From assembly GCA_030063045.1 (NCBI GenBank), contig JAQSEB010000016.1:1798001-1862000 (forward strand): 64,000 bases of DNA, written 5' to 3'. The notes under the pieces are model-generated. The model made no database searches and was not told the DNA's origin. It was given only the letters and a program-made list of their open reading frames with translations. Positions within the stretch are counted from its first letter, which is position 1. The number at the start of each line of letters is the position of its first letter. This DNA comes from Pratylenchus scribneri. Its lineage: Eukaryota; Nematoda; Chromadorea; Rhabditida; Pratylenchidae. Positions 23,501 to 39,106 of the stretch are shown here, piece after piece. A program made the position numbers and the translations under genes.

Positions 23501-26500
23501 AATCTCTTTAAAAAATTAGGCATTTACCCCCTGCTGCTTTTTAGAGTTCATTTTTTAGCTAGCTGAATTAGTTCTGCATGAAAATTTCAAAATTTTTTCT
23601 ATGTTAGGATTAAGCTATTTTCTAGGTTAGGATTAAGCAATTTTCTAGGTTAGGATTAAGCAATTTTCTAGGTTAGGATTAAGCAATTTTCTAGGTTAGG
23701 ATTAAGCAATTTTCTAGGTTAGGATTAAGCAATTTTCTAGGTTAGGATTAAGCAATTTTCTAGGTTAGGATTAAGCAATTTTCTAGGTTAGGATTAAGCA
23801 ATTTTCTAGGTTAGGATTAAGCAATTTTCTAGGTTATTATTAAGCAATTTTCTAGGTTAGGATTTTTCTAGCTGAATTAGTTCTGTCGAATTTTTAAACT
23901 AGGCCATAAAATATTTCAGGAACCCTCAATTTTAGGTACTTTAGTCCATTTTTTAGCTAGCTTAATTACAAACTGCCGAAGTCTCATTAGAGTATGATTC
24001 CGCCATTAAAAATACATTTATGAGCATTTTATTTCTATATTTTCTATTTTTTAGTTGATTAAGTTCTGCAATAGATAAATTTAATCAAAATGTGCCGTGG
24101 ACAACAAAAGCAAATAATAAATGAAATTAGAATATGAATATGATCTCGCCATTTTGCTGGCTTCTTTTCTGCATTTCCTGATTTTCAGCTGAATCTAAAA
24201 TGTCTAATCTAACTAAAAGTCCCACCAGAATATCATCCGCCATTTCTAATTTCTTGCTGAATATCTATTCTGCCCCACAAAGTCCAATTAGCAGCGCCTT
24301 TTACTGGGTTTTATGCTTTGAGGATGCCTTTTCAGAGCCCTCCCCATCCCAAACTTTCCCCACCATCTCAGCAGAAGGCCTAGGCCAATGTCATAGGGTT
24401 AAATTTACAAAAAAAGGAATAATGTCGTTAAGCCTTAGAATTTTTTTAAAAAAAAGGAATTTCCACTGAAAAATGAATCTCCTAAAAGCCCTTATTTATT
24501 TAAACATAAATTTAATTAATAAAAGTGGTAACCAACTTTTCCAATGCCTGAAGGCAATCGTCCAATATTTCTCCCTCAAATTCGCCATCATTTACATGGG
24601 CAATTTCCCTCCAACGAGTAAATGCCTCCTCCAATCCGTCGTCATCGCATTCAGAAGCCAATTTTGCAGCCAATCCAGGTTGATGCCTCTTTTTGGCCAA
24701 CCATTCTCGAAATTCTTTATTATTCCAAGTGCCATCAACCAATAAATATTCATTTGGTGGGAATTTGCCCAGCAAAGTGCTGATCCGGGCAAGCCATGAT
24801 TCCAGCAACTTGAAAATATTTATAATTATTAAACAAATTATAAATATTAGGATTTATGGGAATTAATGAGAGAATTTAAAAATGCAATGTTTTGTGGTCC
24901 CTTATTTTTGATAAAATTATTTTCATCTTTTTCTTTATATAAAAACACATTTTAAGGCGTTATAAAAATCATATTTCGGTTTAAATAAAGCTTAAAAAAT
25001 ATAAAAATATGTTAAATTTAATATTTATCAACTACAAAAAATAGACAGGATTACAAATGTAAAGAGAAAAATGATATCCAAAATTTAAAAAAAATATATA
25101 TGTTTGATTTGATCTATAATGGAATTGGACATCTTTTCAAATAGCTAGCTATTGGTACCAAAAATTTGGAAAGTCTCTTTTTTACTAACCAAAATTGTAA
25201 TTTTTTTTAGTTTTTGAAATATCTACGCCATTTTATGTGAAATGTGAATACGATTCGACAAATTTCAATTTTTATAACTTCTCTCCTAATTTATACTATA
25301 AAAAAGAATTAGATTTATTTTTATATCAATTTATTTTTTTTAGATTTTCGATTGACTGGTAATTATGTATAAATATATTTAAAAAAATATGTGGATTCAC
25401 CTGAATTTCAATTGGCGATATTCCATCCATAGAGTGTCGTAAAACTCTTTGCAAATATTCTTCCACCATTGTCAATGGAATTTCCGGGAAATTTTCGTCT
25501 TGAATTGGCAAATTCAATCCATTGGCATTTTCCAAATTCAAATCAATTTGTGGTTGTTGTTTTTGCACAATTGAAAGCAACAAACGGGGATCGGCCTCGG
25601 ATTGGGTCAAAAGGGTGAAGGCCTTCTCAAATTCGCCTTTTTGCAGGAATCGGAAAGCAATTTCCGTTTGGAATTGGCGCATTTGCTGGAAATGTGAATT
25701 AATTGGAATTTACTTCCTATTTTTTTGTTTTACATCGATTGCCCGAATTTTTCGCAGCCATTATTTCAGCAATTTTACAAGCTATTTATAAAATTCTTAT
25801 AACATTTTGTTAAGCTATTTCTTCAGTTTATTTTGACATCAAATTGATTGGATCAAAAAATAATTGGCCAGAAATTTAAGAAGGACAAAAGAAAAAATTT
25901 CATAATTTTGATTTTGCCGTTTTTGGTCATAACTTTTTTATTTTCGATCAAATTCACTAAATTCTTTTTTTTTCTCCAATTAATTCATCACAATCAATGC
26001 TATATAATTTCAAAAATTTGTGTTAAATTTAAAGTTGATATTTTATTAAATTCTGACCAATTCAAACGGTTTAAAACGGTTTGTGCAATTTTAAATATTT
26101 TTGGCGAAAATAAAATTTTTTAAACTTTTGAACAGTTCGGAGTGGTCCAAGTTTAAAACTAATGCCAAATTCTGATACCTTGACGACTCTGAATTTATAT
26201 CCCTCTATTATAAGTATTTTAAGGCAAAAAAAAATCAAAAAAAATTTCAAAGGGACCCAACCCCAAAGTTTTATGATTATGAGTTCCATATCCTTTTTTC
26301 AATTCACCCACCAGCATCATTGTTTGTTCCCCTTCATCATTGCTGCTTGCCGTGCAAATTTGTGCCGAATTTTCCTCCATCATGGCCAATGCCGTGTCCA
26401 AATGGCCCAGTTGGATGTGATCGTTGATTTGGTCAAAAATTTCCATTGAAACCAGTTCAAATAGGCAATGACCGGCAGGCGGGAGGACAAAAATTTGACC

Positions 26501-29500
26501 ATCCACATTTGCCAATTTGTATTGTTTTGGGGTATGGTTGGTGGATTGATCTTCATCGCTGGGAAAATCGAGGCATTGCTTCAATTGGCCGTCCATTGTG
26601 CTTAAATATTAAAGAATATTCTAAATATTTAAAAAAATTAAATTTCACTTTTTCTAGCTGTGGCTAGGAATGCTAAACATGAATGTTGGTCGGTACTTCT
26701 TAATTGTCTACCTTCAATTTTTGAATCAATTTGGGAAGGTAACATTAACCCACATGGATCATCCGATATAGGGTTGTGGTCTTTAGGGTATAGGATATAG
26801 TTTATCATCTCAAGTATCCGTAATCCTAAAGGGGACCCTTAATTCAAAAATAATCTAGAGGTAGATAATAAAGAAATACCCGGTGGCCGTGAATTTTGTC
26901 CAATGCATTTTTACCATTTTTTGTAGGCTCAATGCGAACATTTACCATTGTGAGATAGGTCACAAATTTGGTAAATGTTGGCATGCAAAGACAAATAAGG
27001 TCATATTCGTGTTTAGCTGTACAAATTTATAATAGAAAAGTGCAAAATTTTTTGGTAAAAGTTGGTTTTCATGGTACCATAAAAAACGACAATTGGTGAA
27101 CCCGTGAACCTAGGCATGGACGAATGGCTCATTCGAAAGAGCTCGAAAAACTGACTGAGGGGTGAGGGAAATTGCGTCAAGTCGCCCAGCAATTTATACA
27201 AAGTTGCGATGTTGACGAAACTTTGATTAGATTTTTATTTTTTTTTGGCGAAATTGCACCCAGATGATATGTAAGACTACTTTATTCCTATTCAGCCATA
27301 ACCTTAGCCCTAATTTCGAAGTAAAAATGGCCATATTTTTTTTACTTTTGAAATGTATTTTTTTGGATTAAGTATTTTTGGCTTATTTAAAAAATAAATT
27401 TGATAGATTTATTATAATTGAATTTTTATCCAATTTTATACCAACCTAAATACGAAAAGCATTCCGGATGAATCCAAAGTGTAGTAGAATGGCTCTTTCA
27501 GAGTTAATCCAACGGAAGGAAAATCGCCTGGCATTGAAATTGGTGGCCGTGTTGAAGCGCCCTGCCCATTCACAAACATTAAAAGCCCATGCACTCCCGT
27601 CAAGCAAAATTCTTCCTGCAAACAAATGAAATTTTGTGTCTTCATTCATAATTCTCTTCCCCACCCCATAATGCAAATCTTGGCTTCCCTAGGCCAATCC
27701 TTATCCATAAATCCCTAAAGAAAAAATATTAGGGCCCGTTGCACTAGCATTGGGGTACTCTGTAAACATATAGCGACTATTCTGCATTAATCATAGGGGC
27801 AATATGTAAACACATAGCTACTATTATGCATTAAGCATAGGGGCATTCTATAAACACATAGTGACTATTATGCATTAAGCATAGGGGCATTCTATAAACA
27901 CATAGTGACTATTATGCATTAAGCATAGGGGCATTCTATAAACACATAGTGACTATTATGCATTAAGCATAGGGGCATTCTATAAACACATAGTGACTAT
28001 TATGCATTAAGCATAGGGGCATTCTATAAACACATAGCTACTATTATGATTAACTCATTTTATAAAACTAGGTGATAACATTTTATTATCGCCGATAATA
28101 TCGAGTCCTAGAAATTCTTCACTAAGCTGTTGGCCAAAAGAAAGAGATAGGGACTTAACCGTCCTCTACCTACCGACTAATTTTTGCGTTTAAAAATGCA
28201 AAATATTAACCCACCATTCCAACCGCACATATCACATGAGAATTTTGCTGTTGGATGGTTGCATCGAATAGACGAATTGGTTGACTGTTTTTGTTTTGAA
28301 AATTGTGTACAAAATAGGCAATGGACGCATCGCATGAAGCCACATAACAAATGCAGTTTCCACTATAAGCCAATTCCAGAACTTTTCCCGCGGTGATCAC
28401 TTTATGCTCTTTTCGGAAGTGGCCGGTTTGCTCAGCTGCAATTTGGCCAACGGTGATCATCGATTTTTGGGTATGCGCAATGGCCAATTGGACGGCGAAT
28501 GGATCGTCGCTGGTGCTGTTCGAGTTGAGTGCAATTCGCTTCACTTTGTCAAGCAGTTTTTCTATCTATAAAAATTTAATAAATTATAATTTTTGATGTG
28601 CCGCTAGACGTAAAAAAAGTTTTCATACATATAATCTGAAGGTTTTTAAAAAATTTCAGTTTTTTTTTAAATTCGAAAGTTTTTGTAAAATTTCAGTTTT
28701 TTTGTAGGATTTCAAAATTTTGTAAAAATTTCAAAATTTTCATAAAATCTCAAGGATTTTGAAAATTCCAAAGTTTTTGTACAATTTCAATTTTTTTTTG
28801 TAAATTTCAAAATTTTCATATAATCTCAAGGTCTCCTGAGCCCTGGCCCAACTTTTATCTAATAGGTTGTTTTAGTCAATTAATCCAATTCATTGATGCC
28901 ATTTAAAGAGTAAAAATGGCGAATCATATGATATTGATATGATTAGCCAAATTGATCAAAATAATGAAAAATATAATTTACTTGCTTATTTTTTAAAATT
29001 AAATTTTGTCCTTCTAATTTATATATTTATCAATTTGGCCAATTATAATTTAATTCGAAATTTTCTGTTCTTAAAATGACATATCAAAAAATTGGATAGT
29101 CAAAATATAAAAAAGATGGCCCAAAAAAACCTTAAAATAACACGATGATTGACCCCAAATTTTTGGTAGCCTATTTAATGTGAAAATGTGGATTAAAATT
29201 TAATTATTTTCCAAAAATCAAACCTCCAATTCCTCGCCCATTTGGCCCAATTGTATTCCAAACATTTCCTCTCCATGAAGTAAAATGATTACATTAAGAG
29301 CTGATGCGCAGAATATTTGTGAAATTGGCACGGTTGATTTTTTGCTCTAAAATTTTTTAAAAATATTTGCAAAATTTAAAAATTTGGAATAACCGATTCT
29401 TCTGAAAGTTGCAATTTTGCTTCCTCTTCCCATTGTCCGGAATCGTTGGAAGCGGCCAAAATAAGAAGGCGTCCATGGCTTGTGCCAGCAAAAATTGTCG

Positions 29501-29766
29501 TTCCAAAACCATTAAGTGCCGTGATCTTTTGGAAAAAATATAAATTGAATTAAAATCAAAAATAGTGTCACAAAAATTTTTAAAACATTTGAAGTAATTT
29601 TGTCAGCTAAACTCGAATTTGACCTTATTATGTCAGTTTATAGTTGACTATTTTGTTAAGGGGCAATGCCAACATTTGCCAAATGTGATAATTTCCGAAC
29701 CTCCTCATTCCGCCGCAAATGTGAATCAAGTGAACGCCTTCCTCGATCAAATAATTTAAGCGGCAT
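20512..29766 (-). CDS. TGFBRAP1: TGFBRAP1/VPS3-VPS39 family endosomal tethering subunit
   Basis: Exons on the minus strand: 29766-29701, 29525-29394, 29346-29224, 28565-28215, 27615-27446, 26600-26312, 25685-25401, 24808-24533, 23350-23152, 22654-22439, 21889-21711, 21257-21039, 20686-20512; about 893 residues, close to the roughly 860 of vertebrate TGFBRAP1. The N-terminal exons form a CNH-like beta-propeller (ITALNGFGTTIFAGTSHG, then CASALNVIILLHGEEMFG). The middle is an alpha-solenoid with clathrin-repeat-like features (FRFLQKGEFEKAFTLL, DPRLLLSI). The C-terminus has CSICGRAL, then PQNGQLIHLRCH, matching the family's terminal zinc module (C-x2-C ... NGxLxHxxC). Known members are CORVET/HOPS subunits that bind Rab GTPases and tether endosomes. 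One junction (24533 to 23350) fails in phase, so a small exon of 3n+2 nt may be missing there. Introns hold a 44-bp and a 23-bp tandem repeat. Confidence 0.85.
20710..21015. repeat. Palindrome family C, copy 6
   Basis: The best-preserved copy: left arm AGATCTCATCGAGACACATC, centre AAACTGGAAATATGGTTTAA, right arm GATGCGTCTCGATGAGATCT, with outer AATAAATCAGATACCGGTTT and AAACCTGTTTCTGATTTATA. It fills most of the last intron of the tethering-factor gene. Confidence 0.75.
23600..23868. repeat. 23-bp tandem repeat
   Basis: About eleven near-identical copies of TTCTAGGTTAGGATTAAGCA plus ATT. The array lies in the intron between exons 24808-24533 and 23350-23152 of the tethering-factor gene, the same interval where an exon may be missing. 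Confidence 0.9.
26690..26885. repeat. Palindrome family D, diverged copy
   Basis: TTAATTGTCTACCTTCAATT and AAAAATAATCTAGAGGTAGA are imperfect inverted ends around a core with ATAGGGTTGTGGTC and CTTTAGGGTATAGGATATAG. Located in an intron of the tethering-factor gene. Confidence 0.45.
27775..28050. repeat. 44-bp tandem repeat
   Basis: About six copies of a 44-bp unit starting CATAGGGGCATTCTATAAAC and ending CTATTATGCATTAAG. The middle copies are identical over their whole length. In the intron between exons 28565-28215 and 27615-27446 of the tethering-factor gene. Confidence 0.92.
28610..29220. other. AT-rich intron without features
   Basis: Intron of the tethering-factor gene. It begins with degenerate AATTTCAGTTTTTTT/AAATTTTGTAAAATTTC repeats (28630-28830). 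No coding potential was seen. Confidence 0.5.
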
Positions 29767-30225
29767 GAAAAATTTAGATTTTTAACAGCAATTCTAAAAT
29801 ATGTAAAATATAAATAAGATTCTTTCAAATAATGATTTCGGAAAAATAAATTCTCGTTTTGATTGTATATTTCTAATATGCTAAATGAGGTAGGTATTTG
29901 TATTTTATCTTTGAATGAAGGAAAGAACCTTAAATTCTACGTTCTACCCTATTATGCTCATATATGAAAATAGCAATTTCATTTTTTCTTTTTAGGGATT
30001 TGGCTGCATGCGGATTTTTGGGTGTAGAAATTTCGATTCGGGTATAGAAAATGGAGATAGGGGATTTTGCTTTTTACCTTCACCTTCATTAGATCACAAA
30101 TTTGAAATTATATTTATAGATTAAGAAGAACAATCGAATGATTCGATTTGTTGTTTTTAGTGATCCAAAATCCAAATTCCAAAGGATTAAAAAATTGTAT
30201 AATATTTTAAAAAATTTTTAAGAGA
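29767..30225. promoter_or_regulatory. Divergent intergenic region
   Basis: A 459-bp gap between the start codons of the minus-strand tethering factor and the plus-strand zinc-finger gene, so it should hold both promoters. No conserved block was recognised. AAAATTTTTAAGAGAATGGA immediately precedes the zinc-finger ATG and is nearly repeated before the second zinc-finger gene (32500-32518). Confidence 0.45.
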
Positions 30226-32272
<2,047 letters not shown>

Positions 32273-32512
32273 AAGCCATTTAATTAAATGCCAAAAAATT
32301 GAAACTAAACAAACCGGAAATGGCACATTAATTTTGTTTTGTTTGTACTTGATTTTAAATCATAATTGATTATTTTATTGATTTTTTGGAAAAATTTTAA
32401 AAAAATTTTTTGAAATCTGTTGATCGGCAAATTTTATTTATCTATTTATATTATGAATTACCTCAAATTTCTTATGATTGAAATTTTGTATATTTAGAAA
32501 AATTTTAAGAGA

Positions 32513-34136
<1,624 letters not shown>

Positions 34137-34626
34137 AAAGAAAGTGGCTAAGTTTTTGCGATCAGAAGACTTGATATAACGGCAAATAACAGATTAATTA
34201 TTGATTCTTTTTTTTTTTTGTAAAATTTGCATTGAAAATTCGAATAAACTATTGAACTCTTCGTTTTTCAATGTTGATAATATTTTTAGATGTTTATTCT
34301 CCTCAAAATATCTTTATACAAAAAGTTAAACCTTAAAGAATTAAGAAGGGAATCAGGCAATGACCCACTCACATATACACTAAAATACGTTATTACTTTA
34401 CAAACAATTCAAAATTAATTTTACTCATTATTTTGTAAACACATAAACGACATTTTTTTACCAGCTACTTGTGAGATTTGGGATATCAGGATCTGGATTT
34501 ATCCCCCCCCCCCCCCCCCCAAATTAGTCAACCATTAGAATAACAATCTCAGAAAATTTTTTAAATTTGAAGTCTGAACCCACAACCACAAGAAACTTAT
34601 TACCCTTCCAATTTCAGCAGTAAAAA
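34137..34626. other. Intergenic with a C homopolymer
   Basis: Between the zinc-finger gene and the dehydrogenase. Contains a run of about 18-19 C at 34503-34521. Nothing else was seen. Confidence 0.6.
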
Positions 34627-37600
34627 ATGTCAATAGCCATTGTAACAGGCGCAAATTCTGGATTAGGACTTCACCTAGTCAAATCTTTGTACACATCCGG
34701 CATTTATTCAACCATTGTGATGGCATGTCGAAGCAAGGAAAAAGCTGAACAAGCAATTGATGAGGTCAAAAGACGACAACAATCAACTTTGACAACTTCA
34801 CTAAAATTTATTCCGGTTTAATTAAAAAATGGGGTTTAAATTTTTTTTATTCAAATTCCACACAGTTGGATTTGAGCAGCAAAATGTCAGTTGCTCAATT
34901 TGTTGAGGAATTCTCAAGTTTATATTCGCCAAGATGCCTAAATTTATTGGTCAACAATGCCGGAATAATGGGTCATCCTTATGAGGTTTTTCACTGCCAT
35001 TAAAAATAAATTTTAATAATTAAAATGACGAAAATGCATTGAAAATAGCCAAAATTTTATGGTGGTTCAATATTGGTTGGTCCTAGACCTCAAAACCCTA
35101 TTATGAATCGATAGAACTCATTAGACACGTCGTTGATTGATATATAATTTGTTTTGGTTTAATAAAATTAAAGGATATTAAATAGTTTTTTAAATAAATT
35201 AAACTGATGTTGGTTTTTGATCCAAAAGTAATTTAAAATGTTACTATCTGTGTCCAGATTTTTTTTAGGTCACCTAGGGAAAGGGGTAACGGTAACCCCA
35301 ATGGGTTAACGATTAACCGGTATAGGGACATCATATTACGTATTCATAACCTTAATACACTCAACCGTAAGGGGACCCTTCATTTCTTAAACATCTGGCG
35401 ACAGAATATACAAATACCTTTAAAATTGGTAAAACTGCGATAAAATATATATTAATCGAAACTTCTCGATGAGATTTATCGATTGGCTATATGGCTTGGA
35501 GATCTAGGTTAAAACACCAATTCTTTACAACCCATTGAATTCTTTTTCGCCATTTTAAAAATATTTTCCATAAATAAATAAATAATGTTTTTTAGGTGAC
35601 TTTTCAATTTGCCAACTTTTCATTTTGCCAATCCTCCTATTTTATTTCATTTTGCCAACTTTTCAAAAAGCCAACTTTCGTTTTGCCAACTTTCGTTTTG
35701 CCAACCCCCCTATTTTATTTCATTTTGCCAACCCTTATATTTGTTTTCTTTTTGCCAACCTTTCAAAATGCCAACCTTCCTATTTTATTTCATTTTGCCA
35801 ACCTTCCTTATTTTTATTTGTTTCGGCATTCTGGGCCAAATTTTGCGGCCATTTCGCATTCATTTAGATTTTCGACCATGCTGAATTTGATTTTGACAAT
35901 ATTTCAATTCAATTGGCGGCACTTTTTCATGGAAATCAGCAAATAAATGCCGAAAATTTCATTCATCAATTCCAAGGAGGAAAAAATCATTCTAGCCAAA
36001 TTAAATATTCCAATAATAAAGTTTTTTGGCAAAATTTATTCCAAAATAAAAGAAAATGTGTACAATCCAGAAAAAATAAAGGAAATATGATGTGGAAAAA
36101 TCAAAAATAGAGGGAAAAATCGTTGAATAGATCATCAAAAAATGTAGAAAAAACCGGTGGAATTTATCAAATGGAATAATTATTGAATAGATCAAAATTG
36201 AAGAAAATAACCGATGGAATGCAAATAATTAATAAATTGGTTGGGATTGAGATGAAGTGGAAGGCATAGTATTCAAATCGATAGTAGGAGTGGGGGAGCG
36301 GAGAATTGGGCGTTTGATATAACGAATAAAATCGTCTGTGGGATCATCATTTTCATCAAATTCTTCATATTCTTCTTATCATCATCATTCTCATCATTTG
36401 CTTCATCCTCATTCGCTGATTCTTCATCGCCAATTTTCTCCACATCAATTCGAAGCCCGGCGAAATAATAGCCAAGGTGATGTGCCAACCGATCCAATGT
36501 TCCAATGATGGCCTGCTGACTTCCATATCCGGCATTCTGGAGGAGTTCTTCTTGCACATCTTCCATTCTGATGGCATACTTTCGTTGATGGCTTTCATTT
36601 TTTTTGGGCCTCTTTGAGTGTTTTCTGCACCGCTGCCTCACGATTGACGTATCTGGGCTTGCGGTTTGCGTTTGTTGCTGGCATCAATTTTGTTGATCGA
36701 TTGTTGTCCAATTGTTTGTCGAAATTGTCCCAAAATGCCATCAAATAGTCCGACATGGATGGATGACAGCCCAGACTTTTCTGAATTTATTTGTATCATA
36801 AATAAATTTATGAAAAGTGGCAATGAGACGATTCCATTGCATTATTGGTCCTTGGCGATGCTTCGATGGCCTCTTTGTGAATGTTCCAAAATGCCGGCGG
36901 ATGAATTGGATGCCCTCGAGTGGCCCGACATTTTCGGTCCAGAGCGCATCTCCAGGAATTTTTGTTTTTTGAAGTTCGCCAATATCTGTATCCTGAATTT
37001 TTAAGTGGACTTTATATTTAAAAATTTACTTTCAAACCTTCATGCCATATTGCGTTGCCAATTCGCTCAAATTCGATTAATCCATCGTTTTCAATATTCT
37101 CTTCAATTTCCTCTGCCAAATCTTCGTCCACATTCACTTCGTCAATCATTTCTTCTTCCTGCTGTTGTTGCATTTTTCGGCGCCTATTTTTGCATTTTTC
37201 TAGTAATGCCCGATTATTTGGCATCATTTTGTTAATTAATTCTCTGAAAATTACAAAATATAATCATTATGCGTCAATTATTTGAATATAATATTTGGAA
37301 TAAAAATTTTTGAAAAGCCGATGCCAGAATCGGATCCGGCATGGTCGAAAACCCTATGGGAGATGTAATTGGCACTTAATTAGCTTAGAATAAGCCGGGG
37401 AAATAATAAAAAACAAAGTTGGCAAAAATTGTTGGCAAAAAGAAAACAAATAGGAGGGTTGGCAAAATGAAATAAAATAGGGGGGTTGGCAAAACGAAAG
37501 TTGGCAAAACGAAAGTTGGCAAAATGAAATAAAATAGGAGGGTTGGCAGATTGACATAGTACCGTTTTTTAAGCTTGTTGAGGGAATCGAAATTCATTTT

Positions 37601-39106
37601 GCCACCAACCATTTGGGCCATTTCCAACTTACGAATTTGTTAATTGAAAAGGATTCATTTGCAAACAATTCCAGAATTTTGGTTATTACATCCGGATTTT
37701 ATGAGAAGGTAAAATGCATAAAATTATTAAAATTTCATCAGAAAAATACCATCATCAAAAATAATTGGAAAAACTAAAAAATTACCTACTAGGAAATTGT
37801 AAAATTTTTGTATTAGGCAATTTTTTTTATAGTTTTTACTTATTTTTTCTATCGTATTTGATTAGAAAATCACATAAATAATTTTTTTGAGCATTTATGT
37901 GACTTTTTGATATAATTTTTTACCTATTTTTATAGGTAAAATTTCATTGTAAAAATACAATAAAAGGCCAAAAATCACCGGAACTTATTTTAGTAAATTT
38001 TACAAAAAACCTATGAATAGGTTTGCCACCTAAAAAAACCGGGCTCTTAATAATATATCAAAAACTTTCATAAAAAATTAATAAAATCGATGTTTTACTT
38101 AATTATTTTAAAAGTATATTTTTAGTGCAGAACACTGTTATCGATTGAAGAATTGAAATCGACGGAAGCAAAAATGTCACCGAATGCTTATTATTCACAC
38201 AGCAAATTTGCAAATTGTTTGCACACAATTGAATTAGCCAACAAATTGATGAGAAATGAAACAAAAAATGCCATCAAAGTTGTTGCAATTCGACCCGGTT
38301 TTGTGGCTGGAACAAATTTAGGCCGGTACACAAATCCAATTCTTAGATGGTTGGCCACGCCACTCATTTGGTTTATTGCCAAAAGTTTGGATCAGGTATC
38401 CAGAAAAAAGGAAATTTGTGAACCAAAATTCTTAGGAAATTTAATAAAATTTTATATCCCCTCCCTCTATAGATCAGGGATAGTTTCGCTCTCTCAAAAA
38501 CAGCGAAAATCGATGAGTCACATTTTTTAAAAATCGAAATCGATATTTCGGGGAGGGGGGGGGGGGTGTTAAAAAATTTTTCGAAAACCGGAATTCACTG
38601 TGAAAATTTTTAAAAAAATCGAACACCGTACATTTCGGAGGGCCAAAAATTTTTCGAAAGTCTCAGATCGGCTTTTCGGTCCCATTAAATGACTGAAATG
38701 AAATAAATCGATGCCATCCAATTAAGATGAGTTGATTAGAGATAAAATTAGAGGCAAAAATCTGTAAGTTTTCATCATTTTTAGCCAAACTTTTATGGGC
38801 AATATTCATTTGATCAAATTGGATATCGAGAATGCTCTAAGTTTAATAAGGAACAAATGATTTATTGATAATTTGAAAAAATGAACAAAATATTGGCCAA
38901 ATATGCAAAAATGGAATCATTTATTAAAAATTTTTAAAATTTCTAAGGGAATTTCTTCAATACTGCATTGCATCAATTGTCCATTTGCTGAATTGAAAAA
39001 TGGTACACTTTATTATGACAAGCAGGCCATTGAATATAATGAATTCGTTAATGATGAAAATTCCAAGAAACTCTGGGAAATTAGCGAAACATTGCTTAAT
39101 CTTTAA
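34627..39106 (+). CDS. Short-chain dehydrogenase/reductase (retinol dehydrogenase-like)
   Basis: Five exons: 34627-34815, 34866-34985, 37574-37708, 38126-38395, 38948-39106; all junctions are phase 0, giving 290 residues. Classical SDR signatures are in order: TGANSGLG (cofactor loop, residues about 8-15), LLVNNAGIMG, NHLGHFQLTNLL, the catalytic Ser in VITSG, Tyr171 and Lys175 in YYSHSKFAN, and IRPGFVAGTNLGR after strand six. This is the pattern of the RDH11-14/WWOX-type SDR group, NAD(P)-dependent oxidoreductases of lipids or retinoids; the substrate cannot be read from sequence. No N-terminal membrane segment is seen. Intron 2 is 2.6 kb and contains a broken reverse-strand coding region between long inverted repeats. 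The acceptor of exon 4 at 38125 (TTTTTAG) is chosen because it keeps the frame. Confidence 0.88.
35095..35535. repeat. Degenerate family C palindrome, possibly split by a family D element
   Basis: Family C arms are recognisable at 35105-35160 (GAACTCATTAGACACGTC, TTGATATATAATTTG) and 35455-35500 (GAAACTTCTCGATGAGATTT). Between them, at about 35265-35420, lie AGGTCACCTAGGG and AAGGGGACCCTTCATTTC, words of family D type. Nested insertion is inference. Confidence 0.4.
35600..37555. mobile_element. Long-inverted-repeat element in the SDR intron
   Basis: The arm at about 35610-35815 and the reverse complement of 37410-37550 share a run of about 90 bp with very few differences. It is built from the word TTTTGCCAAC alternating with CTATTTTATTTCATTTTGCC and ACTTTCGTTTTGCCAAC. 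They enclose about 1.6 kb with reverse-strand coding remnants. Long terminal repeats around a single gene recall Mutator-like or foldback elements. No target duplication was found. Confidence 0.6.
36227..37227 (-). pseudogene. Broken reverse-strand gene inside the SDR intron, possibly MULE-transposase-like
   Basis: Minus-strand frames line up end to end but change frame. A Gln/Glu-rich start at 37227 (MMPNNRALLEKCKNRRRKMQ) may splice (37018 to about 36995) into KIPGDALWTENVGPLEGIQF. A frame change near 36783 follows, then CHPSMSDYLMAFWDNFDKQL and KPRYVNREAAVQKTLKEAQK. Another change sits at an A8 run near 36600, then EDVQEELLQNAGYGSQQAII, and a last change near 36375 leads to an acidic tail ending by 36230. 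The order W-N-R ... H-P-S-x-x-x-(Y/F)-L ... Y-x-x-x-N is reminiscent of the C-terminal part of MULE transposases. That is a weak resemblance; the frameshifts are what is clear. It could instead be an unrecognised host retrocopy. Confidence 0.4.

Noticed and set aside
24200..24470. 89-codon plus-strand frame in the tethering-factor intron
   Set aside because: No coding-like neighbours or family resemblance, and no splice partner on that strand.
26219..26311. Extension of the tethering-factor exon past 26312
   Set aside because: The frame stays open, but a GTGGGT donor at 26311 joins in phase to the next exon and the extra residues fit no family position.
35596..35946. Overlapping Phe/Gln/Leu-rich frames
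   Set aside because: They are reading frames through the TTTTGCCAAC-rich inverted arm.
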